A DNA stretch of 64,000 nucleotides from Cryptomeria japonica (taxonomy: Eukaryota > Streptophyta > Pinopsida > Cupressales > Cupressaceae): NCBI RefSeq assembly GCF_030272615.1, contig NC_081405.1, forward strand, positions 611,317,065 to 611,381,064, given 5' to 3'. A model generated the notes under the pieces. That model saw nothing but the letters and a program-made list of their open reading frames with translations, was not told the origin of the DNA and did no database searches. Shown one piece after another: positions 1-10,483 of this stretch. Made by a program: the position numbers and the translations under genes. Numbering within the stretch: the first letter of the stretch is position 1; each line of letters begins with the position of its first letter.

Positions 1-37
1 ATTCGACCTTAACTTTTGGATCGTTTCAACAGTATTA

Positions 38-1390
38 TTATTCTCTTTTCTTGTCAGCTGTGCCGGATGGAAGAGGATTCGATGTGGATGAAGATAGTAA
101 ACCTAGATTTACTCCAAACAACATAACCCGTGAAGGATAAGCTGAACCAGGCGAAGATAAAATTTTCCTTGGCAGATTTGGATGATGCAACGGCCACATC
201 TTTCTCTTATCAGACTCTGAGTGTTTCAATGAAGAGAGACTGAAGAAGTCATAAGCAGTTGAACAATTGGGTGGGACAGGGATTAACCATGGGATGAAAG
301 AGTTAAACACTCTAGATCTATGCTCAATCGATTGGGGCAAGTACAATACCCGGTTCGACTGGCTATAGCTAAGCGTAGGAACATGAAAATCACCAAGACC
401 TAATTGTTTGTAAGGATGGAAATTGCAGGTCTGGAGGCGGAAACTAATATACAGTTGCCGAGAACCACCAGTACTACGGTGGAAGGTCACGATATCCCCG
501 GTGTTGATGTGCTTGTCCCTGATGAAGCCTCTCCAGCCCCTAGTGAGCACGTAGCTCTTGCTGCTACTCCAGTATGAATACTTGAATCTCCATTTTTTGC
601 CTGTGGTGTCTTCAAAATTTAACATGATACCGTTTTCTGCTTGGGCATCTTCGAGAGGGAAACATCGCTGGGCATGGTGTTTGGGTATTACCAGCCGGTT
701 CAGCTTCCCCACATCGCTGGGCGTCAAGGCCTTGTCAAACAGGTGCTCCCTCGGGAATACTGAGATCTCTGACATCGACCGGATCGAATCGGTGACTAAG
801 GTCCGGTCGTTACTTTTGTAGAAGTTGTGGAGTTCTTCATGGTAGGTGTGTGATCTCAGCATATTGACAATCTCTGCCTCAGAATGGCGGCGGAGAAAGA
901 TCGCCTCCGGGTGAGTTTCGTCCATACGGATGATGAAGTTGGTGATGGCTTTGTGGCCACGTATTCTGAATGCAGCTGTATCGTAAGATTGCGCTGCTTC
1001 TTCTTCCGTGTCGAATGAACCGAGCCAGACCCGCCTGTATTTTTCATAAATCTGGGCGCCCCACTTACCGTTTGATTGTAGAACAACGCCCCTGTACTGC
1101 GATGATGAGCCCCTTTTCTTGCACACCTCAATAACACTTTTTTCGTTGCTTGGGTCCTCAGAGATCTGACTAATTCCAGTTACACTTCTTTTCAATCCAC
1201 AAGAAGGAATACTCTGCCTTCCATTCCTAGATAAAAGTGAAGAGATGGAGTCCTCCTGGGTTTTATAGTCGCATCCGAACTCTTCCTCGATGCTATCCAT
1301 TTCTTCTTTACGACACTCCTGATTATTGGGTTTGCTACTGCAAACCCTAATGTGTTTTTTATCAAGACGCTGCCGTATGAAGGACCCCAT
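38..1390 (-). CDS. RAV-type transcription factor (AP2 + B3 domains)
   Basis: A 450-residue, uninterrupted frame that ends in TAA and has no intron, as is usual for RAV genes. An AP2/ERF domain lies at about residues 98-152 (YRGV, WLGSF and AAxxYD-type elements). A B3 domain lies at about 215-320 (LTPSDVGKLNRLVIPK, WRFKYSYW, SYVLTRGW, GDIVTF). Residues 424-429 (LFGVNL) match the RLFGV-type repression motif known from B3 repressors. AP2 plus B3 in this order defines the RAV family: nuclear factors that bind CAACA- and CACCTG-type sites and often repress flowering or growth genes. Two starts are possible. The ATG at 1390 gives the longest frame; the ATG at 1300 (residue 31, MDSIEEE) resembles the usual RAV N-terminus and may be the real start. 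Length and domain spacing are normal. It is the only intact host gene seen. The window begins only 37 bases past the stop, so the 3' UTR is cut off. Confidence 0.95.
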   Translation of the reverse strand: MGSFIRQRLDKKHIRVCSSKPNNQECRKEEMDSIEEEFGCDYKTQEDSISSLLSRNGRQSIPSCGLKRSVTGISQISEDPSNEKSVIEVCKKRGSSSQYRGVVLQSNGKWGAQIYEKYRRVWLGSFDTEEEAAQSYDTAAFRIRGHKAITNFIIRMDETHPEAIFLRRHSEAEIVNMLRSHTYHEELHNFYKSNDRTLVTDSIRSMSEISVFPREHLFDKALTPSDVGKLNRLVIPKHHAQRCFPLEDAQAENGIMLNFEDTTGKKWRFKYSYWSSSKSYVLTRGWRGFIRDKHINTGDIVTFHRSTGGSRQLYISFRLQTCNFHPYKQLGLGDFHVPTLSYSQSNRVLYLPQSIEHRSRVFNSFIPWLIPVPPNCSTAYDFFSLSSLKHSESDKRKMWPLHHPNLPRKILSSPGSAYPSRVMLFGVNLGLLSSSTSNPLPSGTADKKRE

Positions 1391-2799
1391 TCTCAGATCG
1401 CAGCACTAAATTAATAGTTTACAGTGGTCTGTGTTCGGCACAATAGCATGTAATTGATTATTAGGAGAAAATCTGCTCTCGGAGGAAGAGTTAAGATTCT
1501 GGCGCTTGATGTTAGAAACGACGAAGCTTCATATAAGAATCTATATACACTCGAGTATCCCTTTGGTCCACTACTAATTATACTTAATTTGGTAATATCT
1601 TACTTCTTTGGAAGATTTAATTTACTGATTTACCTAGAAATATGAATTTAGGGCATCTCGGGAAACATAATTGCAGAGTTTGATTTGGTATTGATAATAA
1701 TGGATTCCAGATTGGCTCAAGTTAATGATTGCTTCGCGGAGTCTTGTTTTTATTGTCCGCAACTAAGTCCATTGCACCTACCACCTCGATAGATCGCATT
1801 GTTTTTGTCCAAGCGTGCAACTTGATGGGATCTCAGGTCATTATTCTCTTATCTTTTTCAACCGGAGCAGGGCCCTTCCAATTGGAAATACATTTTTTTA
1901 TTCCAACTTAAGATCACGGTAAAATTACAAAGAAAGGCTAATTAAACAAATGTAAACAATTATAACTTTAAATATAGAGTTAAACTTTAACAAAGTAATA
2001 AATGAATATTTAGAAAATTAAATAAGGTGGTATTTATGAGAAATATGATCACGAATAAATAATAATATTTTTTTATCATTTACGGGCATAAAATAGATGC
2101 ATGTCATTTAAAGATGATTTGAACCTTAAACTATTGTTAGAATACTTGTGTTCAATCTTTGTTCCAAGATCAAACCCAAGCCCTCCAAGAATGATCTAAT
2201 GCATAGGATCACCTTGTAAACTAAGGGACCAATTAGATAATATGTGGACTTTCAAGCATATGTCACCTTCAATCTCTAATATTTGAATATGTACAACGAT
2301 CTACAATATTTTAAAAAACTTTTGTGGAAGTTTTATGGTGAATAAAATTTAAAATCAAATTTCTAAAGAATATAGTTGAAACCTAAACCCAAGCGCTTAT
2401 ATTGATTTACAATGATAATTCAAGACTCCTAATTGAACCATTGGTATTTGTGGGCTAATTGACAAGAGCACACATTTATTTTACACTTCTAGTCTTGCAA
2501 TACCAAGGAGAGTAAATACAAAAATATTTACAAGATAATTATAGAGAAATTAAAACCAAACTAGGTCAAAAAAAACATAGCCAATCCCATTGCATGAGGA
2601 CATCCTAAATATTTATCATGAATTACACCTTGTAGTAGCTTATTGGTCTCATGGTTAGATATGCAACTAAAGATGTAAATGAGATTTATTTCTAAAATGT
2701 TATATCATTTGTAGAATCATATTTCACATGTAATCCTTAACCTGCAAATACATAATCCACTAATAATGATTGATAAATGAGACCTTCCCAATAATATTA
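1391..2799. other. RAV upstream / intergenic DNA
   Basis: AT-rich sequence between the RAV gene and Copia-1. Short frames such as 1454-1645 and 1729-1911 show no domain, codon pattern or neighbour support and are not called as genes. The part nearest the gene presumably holds its promoter and 5' UTR. I see no repeat copy or RNA gene. Confidence 0.5.
1541..1547 (-). promoter_or_regulatory. Possible TATA box of the RAV gene
   Basis: On the minus strand this reads TATATAG, 151 bases upstream of the longer RAV start codon and 241 bases upstream of the alternative start. It is the best TATA-like match in the first few hundred upstream bases, but the region is AT-rich, so chance is a real alternative. 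Confidence 0.2.
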
Positions 2800-3865
2800 T
2801 GTTAGGTCCCAGGGACAATTGAGAGGGGGGGGGGGTGTTGTTGAATCAGTTGTCTAACAATTTAAACCAAAAAAAACTTAACCAACTTAATGCTTAATAC
2901 AGGTAAACCAGTCTAATATGCTAGGAGACAGTTTTAAAAGTTAATTGCAATACCGGTAAGGGTTAATGCATGAAACAAAAAAGACAAAGTCATCCACAAC
3001 ACATAACACCAATATTTGTACATGGAAACCCTATAAGGGGAAAAACCACAGTGAGAAAACTTACCCACAATCAGATGATACTACTGCAGATAGTAAGTGT
3101 GTACAAATGGGGTCTGCACATGCAGAAAGGCCAAGCGCCTAGATCTCACTGCTCAATCACAAATAGGAGTCACACTGACTACAATTGGATGGTTAAATCC
3201 AATAAAAATGTACTGCTCAAAATAGCATCTTCATATGTTGGATTCAATACCGGTGTAGTTCTGATGTCTTCACAAAAACCCTCCTTCAACTTCAAATGAT
3301 GTCTGCTTGTATAGCTCTGCTTATTCTCGCATATACCTTCACACAATTCTTTTTCACATTGCCAATTCGATCTTACAAATAAGATCTTATATTTATACCA
3401 TACCCTAAGACCAATTTTAGTAGGTCGACCCTAAAGGATAATACAATAAAATTAATTTACAAATCAATTAATACCCGGTGCAATAACCGATTCACCATGT
3501 CGGCTTAATGCATTTACAACAACAATAAGTCATCTCCATAGCGTGCCATGCTGATCTGGAAAAGATAAACCTACCGGTGTAACCTGGACCTATTTGTTGG
3601 TAACAACAAATATGCAAATATGAATATGCCAATAAACAAAACTCCAAGACAAGGTATCCACACGATGTCTTCGACATAACCAAGTGTTTTCCATGCCCTT
3701 CCAAGTGTCGGTGATCATTATATCCTGTCGGTGTACCAAATACCGGTGACTGTGCATAAGTCACTTGCTTGCCGGTGAATGTTGCTGATTCTCTTAAAGT
3801 GCCAGAGTTGATAAGTGTTTAGTAGGTGTTGACATCAATGACAAAACCATACCAAAAGACCAACA
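2800..3865 (-). repeat. Copia-1 3' LTR
   Basis: This 1066-bp copy is the downstream LTR in element sense. It starts TGTTGGTC at 3865 and ends CCTAACA at 2800. It matches 8429-9498 over its full length and 38040-39103 closely, with a shorter relative at 62488. Features shared by the copies are a long C run near the sense 3' end (G run about 2823-2836 on the plus strand), repeated CCGGT motifs and a block reading gtggaaaccct followed by a G-rich stretch. Confidence 0.93.
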
Positions 3866-3879
3866 ATCTCCCCCTTTGG
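3866..3879 (-). promoter_or_regulatory. Copia-1 polypurine tract
   Basis: The minus strand reads CCAAAGGGGGAGAT, directly abutting TGTTGG of the 3' LTR. This is the typical plant Copia polypurine tract, the primer for plus-strand DNA synthesis. Further CT/C-rich (sense GA/G-rich) blocks at about 4020-4145 may be duplicated or decayed tracts. Confidence 0.9.
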
Positions 3880-4258
3880 CATTGATGGCAATACAAGATG
3901 GAAAAACCATCAAAGTGCCAAAACAGAAATGCCAAATACCAAAAACTAACAATCTCCCAAAAAGAGATCATAACCAGAAATCAAAATACAGATATAGAGA
4001 GTAATAATCTCTCCCAAATAACAATCTCTCCCCCTAGGAGCAACATGTGTTTTCCTTGTGTTTTTCCATACCAATCTCTCCCCCTTTGACATCAAATGCC
4101 AAAGTAAAAAAAAAACCAACCAATTCAGTATACCAAGTACTCCCCCTGAGAAGTAGCTTCCTCATCAAAGCCGGAGTAAAAAATTTCTCTGTTAATTCTG
4201 TCAATTGATGACAAAAATCAACTTCCTAAGTCTCTATTGGTGGGCGTATGACCCCAAG

Positions 4259-4810
4259 CTAGTCTCTGAGATATTCAAAAGTCTCCTTAGGTAGAGGTTT
4301 AGTGAAGATGTCTGCAATCTGCTCTTTAGTATTCACATAAACCAGTTTTATCTCTTTTGCTTCAACATTTTCCCTTAGAAAATTTAGTTTGATAGAAACA
4401 TGTTTGGTTTTAGAATGTAATACTAGATTCTTAGATATATCAATTGCTATAGTGTTATCACAATAGATAGTAATATGTTCCTTGCATTTTATCTTTATGT
4501 CTTTCAACATTTGCTTAAGCCATAGTACATGTGTACAGTTAGTTGCTGCTGCAACATATTCTGATTCTACTATTGATAAAGATGTACAACTTTGTTTCTT
4601 ACTCAACCAAGAAACTAGTTTGCTTCCAAGAAAAAATGCTCTGCCAGTGGTTCTTTTTCTATCATCCACATCTCTTGCCCAATTTGCATCTGTGTATGCA
4701 CATAATTCAAAGTTTTCATCTCTAGGATACCATAATCCAGGATTTATAGTGCCTTGTAAGTACCAGAAAATCCTTTTTACTGTCGATTCATGATTTTCTC
4801 TAGGATTACT
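4259..4810 (-). pseudogene. Copia-1 RNase H region
   Basis: The C-terminal part of the Copia polyprotein. Catalytic-type motifs are visible in order: YTDANWA, VESEYVAAA and IYCDNTIA. It ends in the usual tail (ADIFTKPLPKETFEYL). It is in the same frame as the RT segment and separated from it only by a TAG at 4811-4813, where related elements have a sense codon. RNase H removes the RNA strand of the reverse-transcription hybrid. The final codons are cut short by a stop at 4259 just before the usual KLG ending. Confidence 0.9.
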
Positions 4811-5983
4811 CTAAAATCTTGAAACAATACATACTGCATTCATAATATCAGGTCTCGTTTGTGTCAAATATAGTAAACCTCCTATCATAGATTTGTATCT
4901 AGTTGGATTAACAGGTGTAGATTCATCCCTTAGTGATAGTTTGTCATTTGTGGTCATAGGTGTGCTTACCGATTTAGAGTTCTCCATCCCAAATTTCTGT
5001 AGTAACTCCTTTAAGTATTTGGATTGACTCAAGAATATACCTTTATTAGTTTGTGAAATCTGCAATCCTAAAAAGAATTTTATTTCTCCAATCATAGAGA
5101 TTTCAAATTCTTGCTGCATTTTAATAGAAAATTCTTTAAATAATCCATCTTCTCCTCCAAAGATTATATCATCAACAAAAACTTCTATAACCAAGATGTC
5201 ATCATTAGTCACTTTATAATATAAATTGTTGTCTACATTACCTTTAGAAAAGCCAATCTTCAAAAGATACTTATTCAATCTTGCATAACAAGCTCTTAGA
5301 GCTTGCTTCAATCCATACAAAGCTTTTCTTAACTTGCAAACCATATCTTTGTTATCTGTCAAAGAAAATCCATCAGGTTGTTCAATGTAAACTTTTTCTT
5401 CAAGATCTCCATTCAAAAATGCACATTTAATATCCATTTGATATACTTTGTAGTTCTTATGTGCTGCAAAAGCCAAAAATAATCTAACTGCCTTAATTCT
5501 AGCAACAGGTGCAAAGGTTTCATTGTAATCAATTCCTTCTTTCTGAGAATATCCCTTAGACACTAATCTTGCTTTATTTCTAATAACCTTACCATCTTCA
5601 TTAAGTTTGTTTCTGAATACCCATTTGGTTCCAATTACATTTTTATCTTTAGGTCGGGGAACTAATGTCCAAGTGTTCTTCTTCTCAATTTGTTCTAATT
5701 CTTCTTCCATAGCTTTAATCAAGTATTTATCTTCACATGCCTCATTAACTGATGATGGTTCAATTTGAGAAATAAGACATACCTCTTTATTTGTCAATCT
5801 TCCTCTTGTCATAACTGTTTTATACTTGTTTCCAATTATCTGATCTTCAGAATGATTCCGTCTTACATACCAGGGTGTCTTTGTTTGTTGTTGTTCCTCA
5901 GTTACTGTGGAATTTTCAGATGATACCGATGTAACTGGATCTTCATTCTGTACCGGTGGATTCAGTGTAGGTTCATTTTTCAA
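4811..5983 (-). pseudogene. Copia-1 reverse transcriptase segment
   Basis: About 390 residues covering the Copia RT (RVT_2-type) domain. Signatures are [54 protein letters not shown] and the active site FVDDIIFGG with both aspartates present. It stops at 4811 (TAG) inside the linker to RNase H. Stops at both ends make it a pseudogene although the catalytic core itself looks intact. Confidence 0.93.
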
Positions 5984-5986
5984 AAT

Positions 5987-6373
5987 TTATGTTGCTGGTT
6001 CAGAGTCTATATACCTTGAAGTTCCTTTGAATTGTTCATCAATCTTTACATTTGTACTCTCAACAATTTTCTGCAATCGTTTGTTAAAACATCTATATGC
6101 CTTGCTCTTAGATGAATAACCAAGAAATATTCCTTCATCACTTCTAGGATCAAATTTGCCAATATTTTCATCTCTTCTGATATAGCATTTACTTACAAAA
6201 ATTCTAAAATATTTAAGAGTAGGAGTAATACCAAACCATAGTTCATGAGGGGTCTTACCGGTTTCACCTTTGATGTGAACTTTGTTGAATGTATAGACCA
6301 TTGTACTTACTACCTCTCTCCAATATACATGTGGTAGGTTTGCTTCTGATAACATACTTCTTGCTGCATCCAA
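5987..6373 (-). pseudogene. Copia-1 integrase C-terminal segment
   Basis: Continues the integrase frame after the TAG at 6407. It contains WREVVSTMVYTFNKV, TPHELWFG and the region YIRRDENIGKFDPRSDEGIF, typical of the Copia integrase C-terminal part. The catalytic glutamate motif (VVERKNRT) lies just after the upstream stop. The frame ends at TAA 5987-5989 and reopens at once in the same frame as RT. Confidence 0.88.
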
Positions 6374-6406
6374 GGTAGTTCTGTTTTTCCTTTCAACAAC
6401 TCCATT

Positions 6407-7000
6407 CTATTGTGGTGTTTGAGCTATTGATAGTTGTCTTCTGATTCCATTTACTTCACAAAATGCATTAAATTCCTTAGATGTAAATTCTCCTCCTTGA
6501 TTTGATCTTAGACATTTGATTTTCTTACCGGTTTCATTTTCTACCATAGCTTTAAACAGTTTGAAATTTCCAAGTGCTTCTAGTTTTTCTCTGAGAAAAG
6601 AAACCCAACACATTCTAGAATAGTCATCAATGATTAGCATGAAATATCTATCACCTTGTAAGCTTTTACTTCTAGCTGGACCACATAAATCAGTATGAAT
6701 TAAATCAAGAGCATTATTGGATTTTTCTGGAATACTTTTGAAACTAGCACTAACTTGTTTTCCAAATTGACATTCCTTACACACTGTATTGTGAGGTTTG
6801 ACAATTTTAGGTAAATCTCTAACTACCTTAGTAGTACTGATTTTCACCATGCAATCAAAATTTACATGACAGAGTCTCTTATGCCATAGCCATCTTTCAT
6901 CAATATGTGCAATCAAGCATGTCTTTTCACTGTTATTCAAATGAAAGATATTACCTCTGATCTGATTACCAGTTGCAATTTCCAAACCAGTTCTATTCAT
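6407..7000 (-). pseudogene. Copia-1 integrase (zinc-binding and core)
   Basis: Contains the GAG-pre-integrase zinc finger (WHKRLCHVNF with CKEC) and the integrase core (LIHTDLCGPA). The second catalytic position reads RSNQGGEF where active Copia integrases have RSD, so the catalytic aspartate is replaced by asparagine. The frame ends at TAG 6407-6409, next to the codons for the catalytic glutamate region. Two separate lesions therefore hit the active site. Confidence 0.9.
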
Positions 7001-7036
7001 GATTTTGCATTTTCCATTTTTGAATTGTAGTTGAAA

Positions 7037-8005
7037 TCATTTCTCAACTAATTGACCAACACTCAAAAGATTATGTTTTAAACCTTCAACATAGTAGACA
7101 TTGTCAATATTATTCTTACCATCAAGAGATATTGTACCCTTACCTTTGATCAAACAAGCTTTATCATCTTCAAATCTTACTAAGCCTCCATTGTATTCTT
7201 GAAAGTTCAAGAATTTAACTTTATCTCCTGTCATATGATGTGAGCATCCTGAATCAATGATCCACTCATTCTTTACTTCAACTTTAGCTGTCAAGGCCTG
7301 TTCTACTGGTGGAGTAGTAGGTGTCGGTTGATCTTCTGTTATAGCAAAAAAAACCCATCCATTGTCTATTGGATCCTCATCAGAATCATTAGTCACTCCT
7401 TCATTAGCAATGTAACAAGATTTGTCTTTATTCTTCTTAAATCTGTATCTTTGATATTCAAGGTTAGGCTTGTATGTTCTTCTAGCTTCTTCTCTTAGTC
7501 TAGCATGTCTATTAAGGCATCTTGAAGCCATATGACCAATCTTATTATAGTTAAAACATTTAAAGGGTGTTTTACCTTCATACTTACTTCCAACTGGACC
7601 TTTAGGCATTTTCCTTGCAAATAGTGCTTCAAGTTCTTCATTTTCTTTCTTGCTTTCTTCAAGTTCTCTTGCATAAAAGGCTTTCCAATCAGATTTGTCA
7701 AATGATGGTGCAGATGATGTTGATGCTTTAAAGGTTAAATCTATCTTTATAGTAGCAACAGGACCAAATTCTTCAATTTCAAAAGCTAAAAGTTTTCCAA
7801 TCAATGTATCCCTAGTTACTGATGTATTAGGCATTGTTCTTAACTCATTTATAGTAGTGACTTTCATTTTATATGCCAGTGGAAATCCTCTTAAAACTTT
7901 TGAAACAATTTCATCCTCACTTAAGGTTCCTCCACAAAATTTAATACCCAAAACAATCTCATTTACTCTTTCCATAAAAGAAGAGATCCTTTCATCTTCT
8001 TCCAT
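7037..8005 (-). pseudogene. Copia-1 gag C-terminus and protease
   Basis: About 322 residues. The N-terminal half is Copia gag (UBN2-type; SFMERVNEIV, SEDEIVSKVLRGFP). A zinc knuckle follows but is damaged: CFNYNKIGHMASRC has tyrosine in place of the second cysteine. The aspartic protease motif WIIDSGCSHHMT is intact, followed by the usual GHNLLSVGQL-like region. It ends at TGA 7037. It shares one frame with integrase and RT and is offset by one base from the gag N-terminus. Confidence 0.9.
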
Positions 8006-8036
8006 TTTTCAGATGTTCATACCTGACCCAGAAGCT

Positions 8037-8372
8037 TTAAATTTTTGCAATTTTGACTATGGAATTGCCTTCATTCAGTGTTTCCAAATGATCCCAAATA
8101 GATTTAGCAGTAGACCTATTTGATAGTCCCATGATTCGTTGATTAGATAATGCGCTCAAAAGTGCTTCTCTTGCTTTGCAATCATTTTCCTCATCTTTTC
8201 CCAAGGTAGGTGGATTAGGCTGACCAGGAGTAGGAGCATTATAACCATTCTTTGTGACATCCCAGATGTCCTTTCCAATGCAATTTAAATGTGTCTCCAT
8301 TTTGATCTTCCATATGCCATAGTTGGTTCCATCATGTTTAGGACTGTCCTTCCTAAAATAGTTAGTAGACAT
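8037..8372 (-). pseudogene. Copia-1 gag N-terminus
   Basis: Starts at ATG 8372, 57 bases after the 5' LTR. About 111 residues of Copia gag (YGIWKIKMETHL, IMGLSNRSTAKSIWDHLE). A frameshift and stop near 8037 separate it from the rest of gag, which resumes by 8005 in another frame. Gag would form the particle that packages the element RNA. Confidence 0.88.
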
Positions 8373-8413
8373 TGGATCTCCTCAAGCTGTTAAACTTCTG
8401 CAAAAGAGGATTA

Positions 8414-8426
8414 GGCTTTGATACCA
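8414..8426 (-). promoter_or_regulatory. Copia-1 primer binding site (initiator Met tRNA)
   Basis: Minus strand TGGTATCAAAGCC, two bases after the 5' LTR. It matches the standard initiator-Met complement TGGTATCAGAGCC with one substitution. This tRNA primes minus-strand DNA synthesis in most plant Copia elements. Confidence 0.92.
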
Positions 8427-8428
8427 AT

Positions 8429-9498
8429 TGTTAGGTCCCGGAGACAACTGAGAGGGGAGGGGGTGGGGGGGGCACGTGAATCAGTTGTCTAACAATTTAA
8501 ACCAAAAACAACTTAACCAACTTAATACTTAATACTGGTAAACCAGTCTAATATGTCGGTAGATAGTTTTAACAGTTAATTGCAATACCGGTAAGAATTA
8601 ATGCATGAAACAAAAAGACAAAGTCATCCACAACACATAACACCAATATTTGTACGTGGAAACCCTGTAAGGGGAAAAACCAGGGTGGGAAACCTTACCC
8701 ACAATTAGATGATACTACTGCAGATAGTAAGTGTATACAAATAGGGTCTGCACATGCAGAAAGGCCAAACACCTAGAGCTCACTGCTCAATCACAAATAG
8801 GAGTCACACTGACTACAATTGGATGGTTAAATCCAATAAAAATGTACTACTCAAAATAGCATCTTCATATGTTGGATTCAATACCGGTGTAGTTCTGATG
8901 TCTTCACAAAAACCCTCCTTAAACTTCAAATGATGTATGTGTGTATAGCTCTGCTTATTCTCGCATATACCTTCACACAATTCTTTTTCACATTGCCCAT
9001 TCGATCTGACAAATAAGATCTTATATTTATACCATACCTTAAGACCAATTTTAGTAGGTCGACTCTAAAGGATAATACAATAAAATTAATTTACAAATCA
9101 ATTAATACCTGATGCAATAACCGATTCACCATGTTGACTTAATGCATTTACAACAACAATAAGTCATCTCCATAGCATGCCATGCTGATCTGGAAAAGAT
9201 AAACCTGTCGGTGTAACCTGGACCTATTTGCCAGTAACAACAAATATGCAAATACGAATATGCCAATAAACAAAACTCCAAGACAAGGTGTCTACACGAT
9301 GTCTTTGACATAACCAAGTGTTTTCCATGCCCTTCCAAGTGTCGGTGATCATTATATCCTACCGGTGTACCAGATACCGATGACTGTGCATAAGTCACTT
9401 GCTTGCCGGTGAATGTTGTTGATTCTCCAAAGTGCCAGAGTTGATAAGTGTTTAGTAGGTGTTGACATCAATGACAAAACCATACCGAAATACCAATA
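8429..9498 (-). repeat. Copia-1 5' LTR
   Basis: A 1070-bp partner of 2800-3865. The sense start reads TATTGG rather than TGTTGG, a change in the terminal dinucleotide. It would carry the element promoter. The G run (plus strand, about 8451-8472) differs in length and composition from the other LTR. Confidence 0.92.
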
Positions 9499-10145
9499 TA
9501 TTGAAGAGGGTAATATTATTAGATTATGTAAACTAATATAAAAAAATTTTAAAAAAATTATAGCATTAGAAGTTGCATATGCTTTGTAATATTAAAACTA
9601 TAAATTGCACTCATTTTAATGACTATTCCATTAAACTATTTGAATTCTCTTTTAACCACTTGACCCAACTTCCTAGCCTAGTCCAACAACCAATATTTTA
9701 TTGTTCATATTTTTTGTCAAATTATATACTTTATTTGACATCTTACCTCATTTTCTCTAGTCCAATCACCTTTTTCTTTTCAAACTTCTAGAATTCTTTT
9801 ATTGTCTTGAAGGCACTAACATAGTCTCAATAACATCAACCAAAAAATAATAAACAATGATTAATAAAATTTCGATGACTTAATCAAGCAATATATCTTC
9901 TATGGGTCTTTCACAATGACTTAGTGTTGCTTTATGAGTTTTTAGCAATTACTTCATGTTGCTTTCTCTGAAAAAGGTCATCATAATGACTACTTTGTAG
10001 ACAACAAACCTAAAATTAAATTAAATTTCATAAATTTATCTTGTTTACTTTTTCTAATAAAATCTACAACACACTAATTTTTCTCAATATATAAATAGCA
10101 TTCTATTTCTATCTCAACTCTGAAAAATTATTTATGTCCTCATGT
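9499..10145. other. AT-rich intergenic stretch
   Basis: Lies between Copia-1 and LINE-1. Only short frames such as 9573-9791, with no recognisable motif. No repeat copy of it was noticed elsewhere in the window. Confidence 0.5.
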
Positions 10146-10162
10146 TCTAAATATTACTAGTT
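10146..10162. repeat. LINE-1 target-site duplication, left copy
   Basis: A 17-base sequence identical to 17155-17171. Length and perfection fit target-primed reverse transcription and define the outer limits of LINE-1, including ORF3. Confidence 0.88.
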
Positions 10163-10483
10163 CTTGATTATATAAGAAGGGAGATTACCCTAATCTGAGA
10201 ACAACACAGAATTACAAAGTTAATCCCCAGGCAAAGAACATCCACCCAAAGACCAAAAAACAGAGCCCACCCTTCAGAAATAATCAGAAAAATTCATAGT
10301 TCTGTAGCTATCTTTGCACATCCTAACTAACCTCCAACTTCTAGACTTATTAGCCTACTTATAAACATCTGTAGTAAGCATACTACTTCAAGTATTTACA
10401 GTAACATCTACAAAATGCATATTACTAAAACTCTTAACGGTACTATAATAATAGAAGTTAGCATTAAAGGGTACACAGACCCA

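Larger units (their letters stand above)
2800..9498 (-). mobile_element. Copia-1: full-length Ty1/Copia LTR retrotransposon
   Basis: Two direct LTRs of about 1.07 kb (2800-3865 and 8429-9498) flank an internal region with gag, protease, integrase, RT and RNase H in Copia order (integrase before RT), all on the minus strand. In sense orientation the LTRs run TGTTGG to CTAACA. The 5-bp flanks are TATTA (2795-2799) and TATTG (9499-9503), an imperfect TSD. A primer binding site and polypurine tract sit where expected. From about 8005 to 4259 the pol frame is broken only by in-frame stops at 7037, 6407, 5987 and 4811; gag has one frameshift near 8037. The element is dead but complete in outline. 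It lies upstream of the RAV gene and points toward it. Confidence 0.95.

Noticed and set aside
558-1137. Plus-strand frame 558-821 and minus frame 856-1137 as extra genes
   Set aside because: They overlap the conserved AP2/B3 coding frame in other phases and have no motif; shadows of the RAV gene.
2970-3299. Plus-strand frames inside Copia LTRs (also 3492-3764, 9126-9398, 38331-38645, 62790-62972)
   Set aside because: They recur only because the LTR recurs; no codon constraint or known domain.
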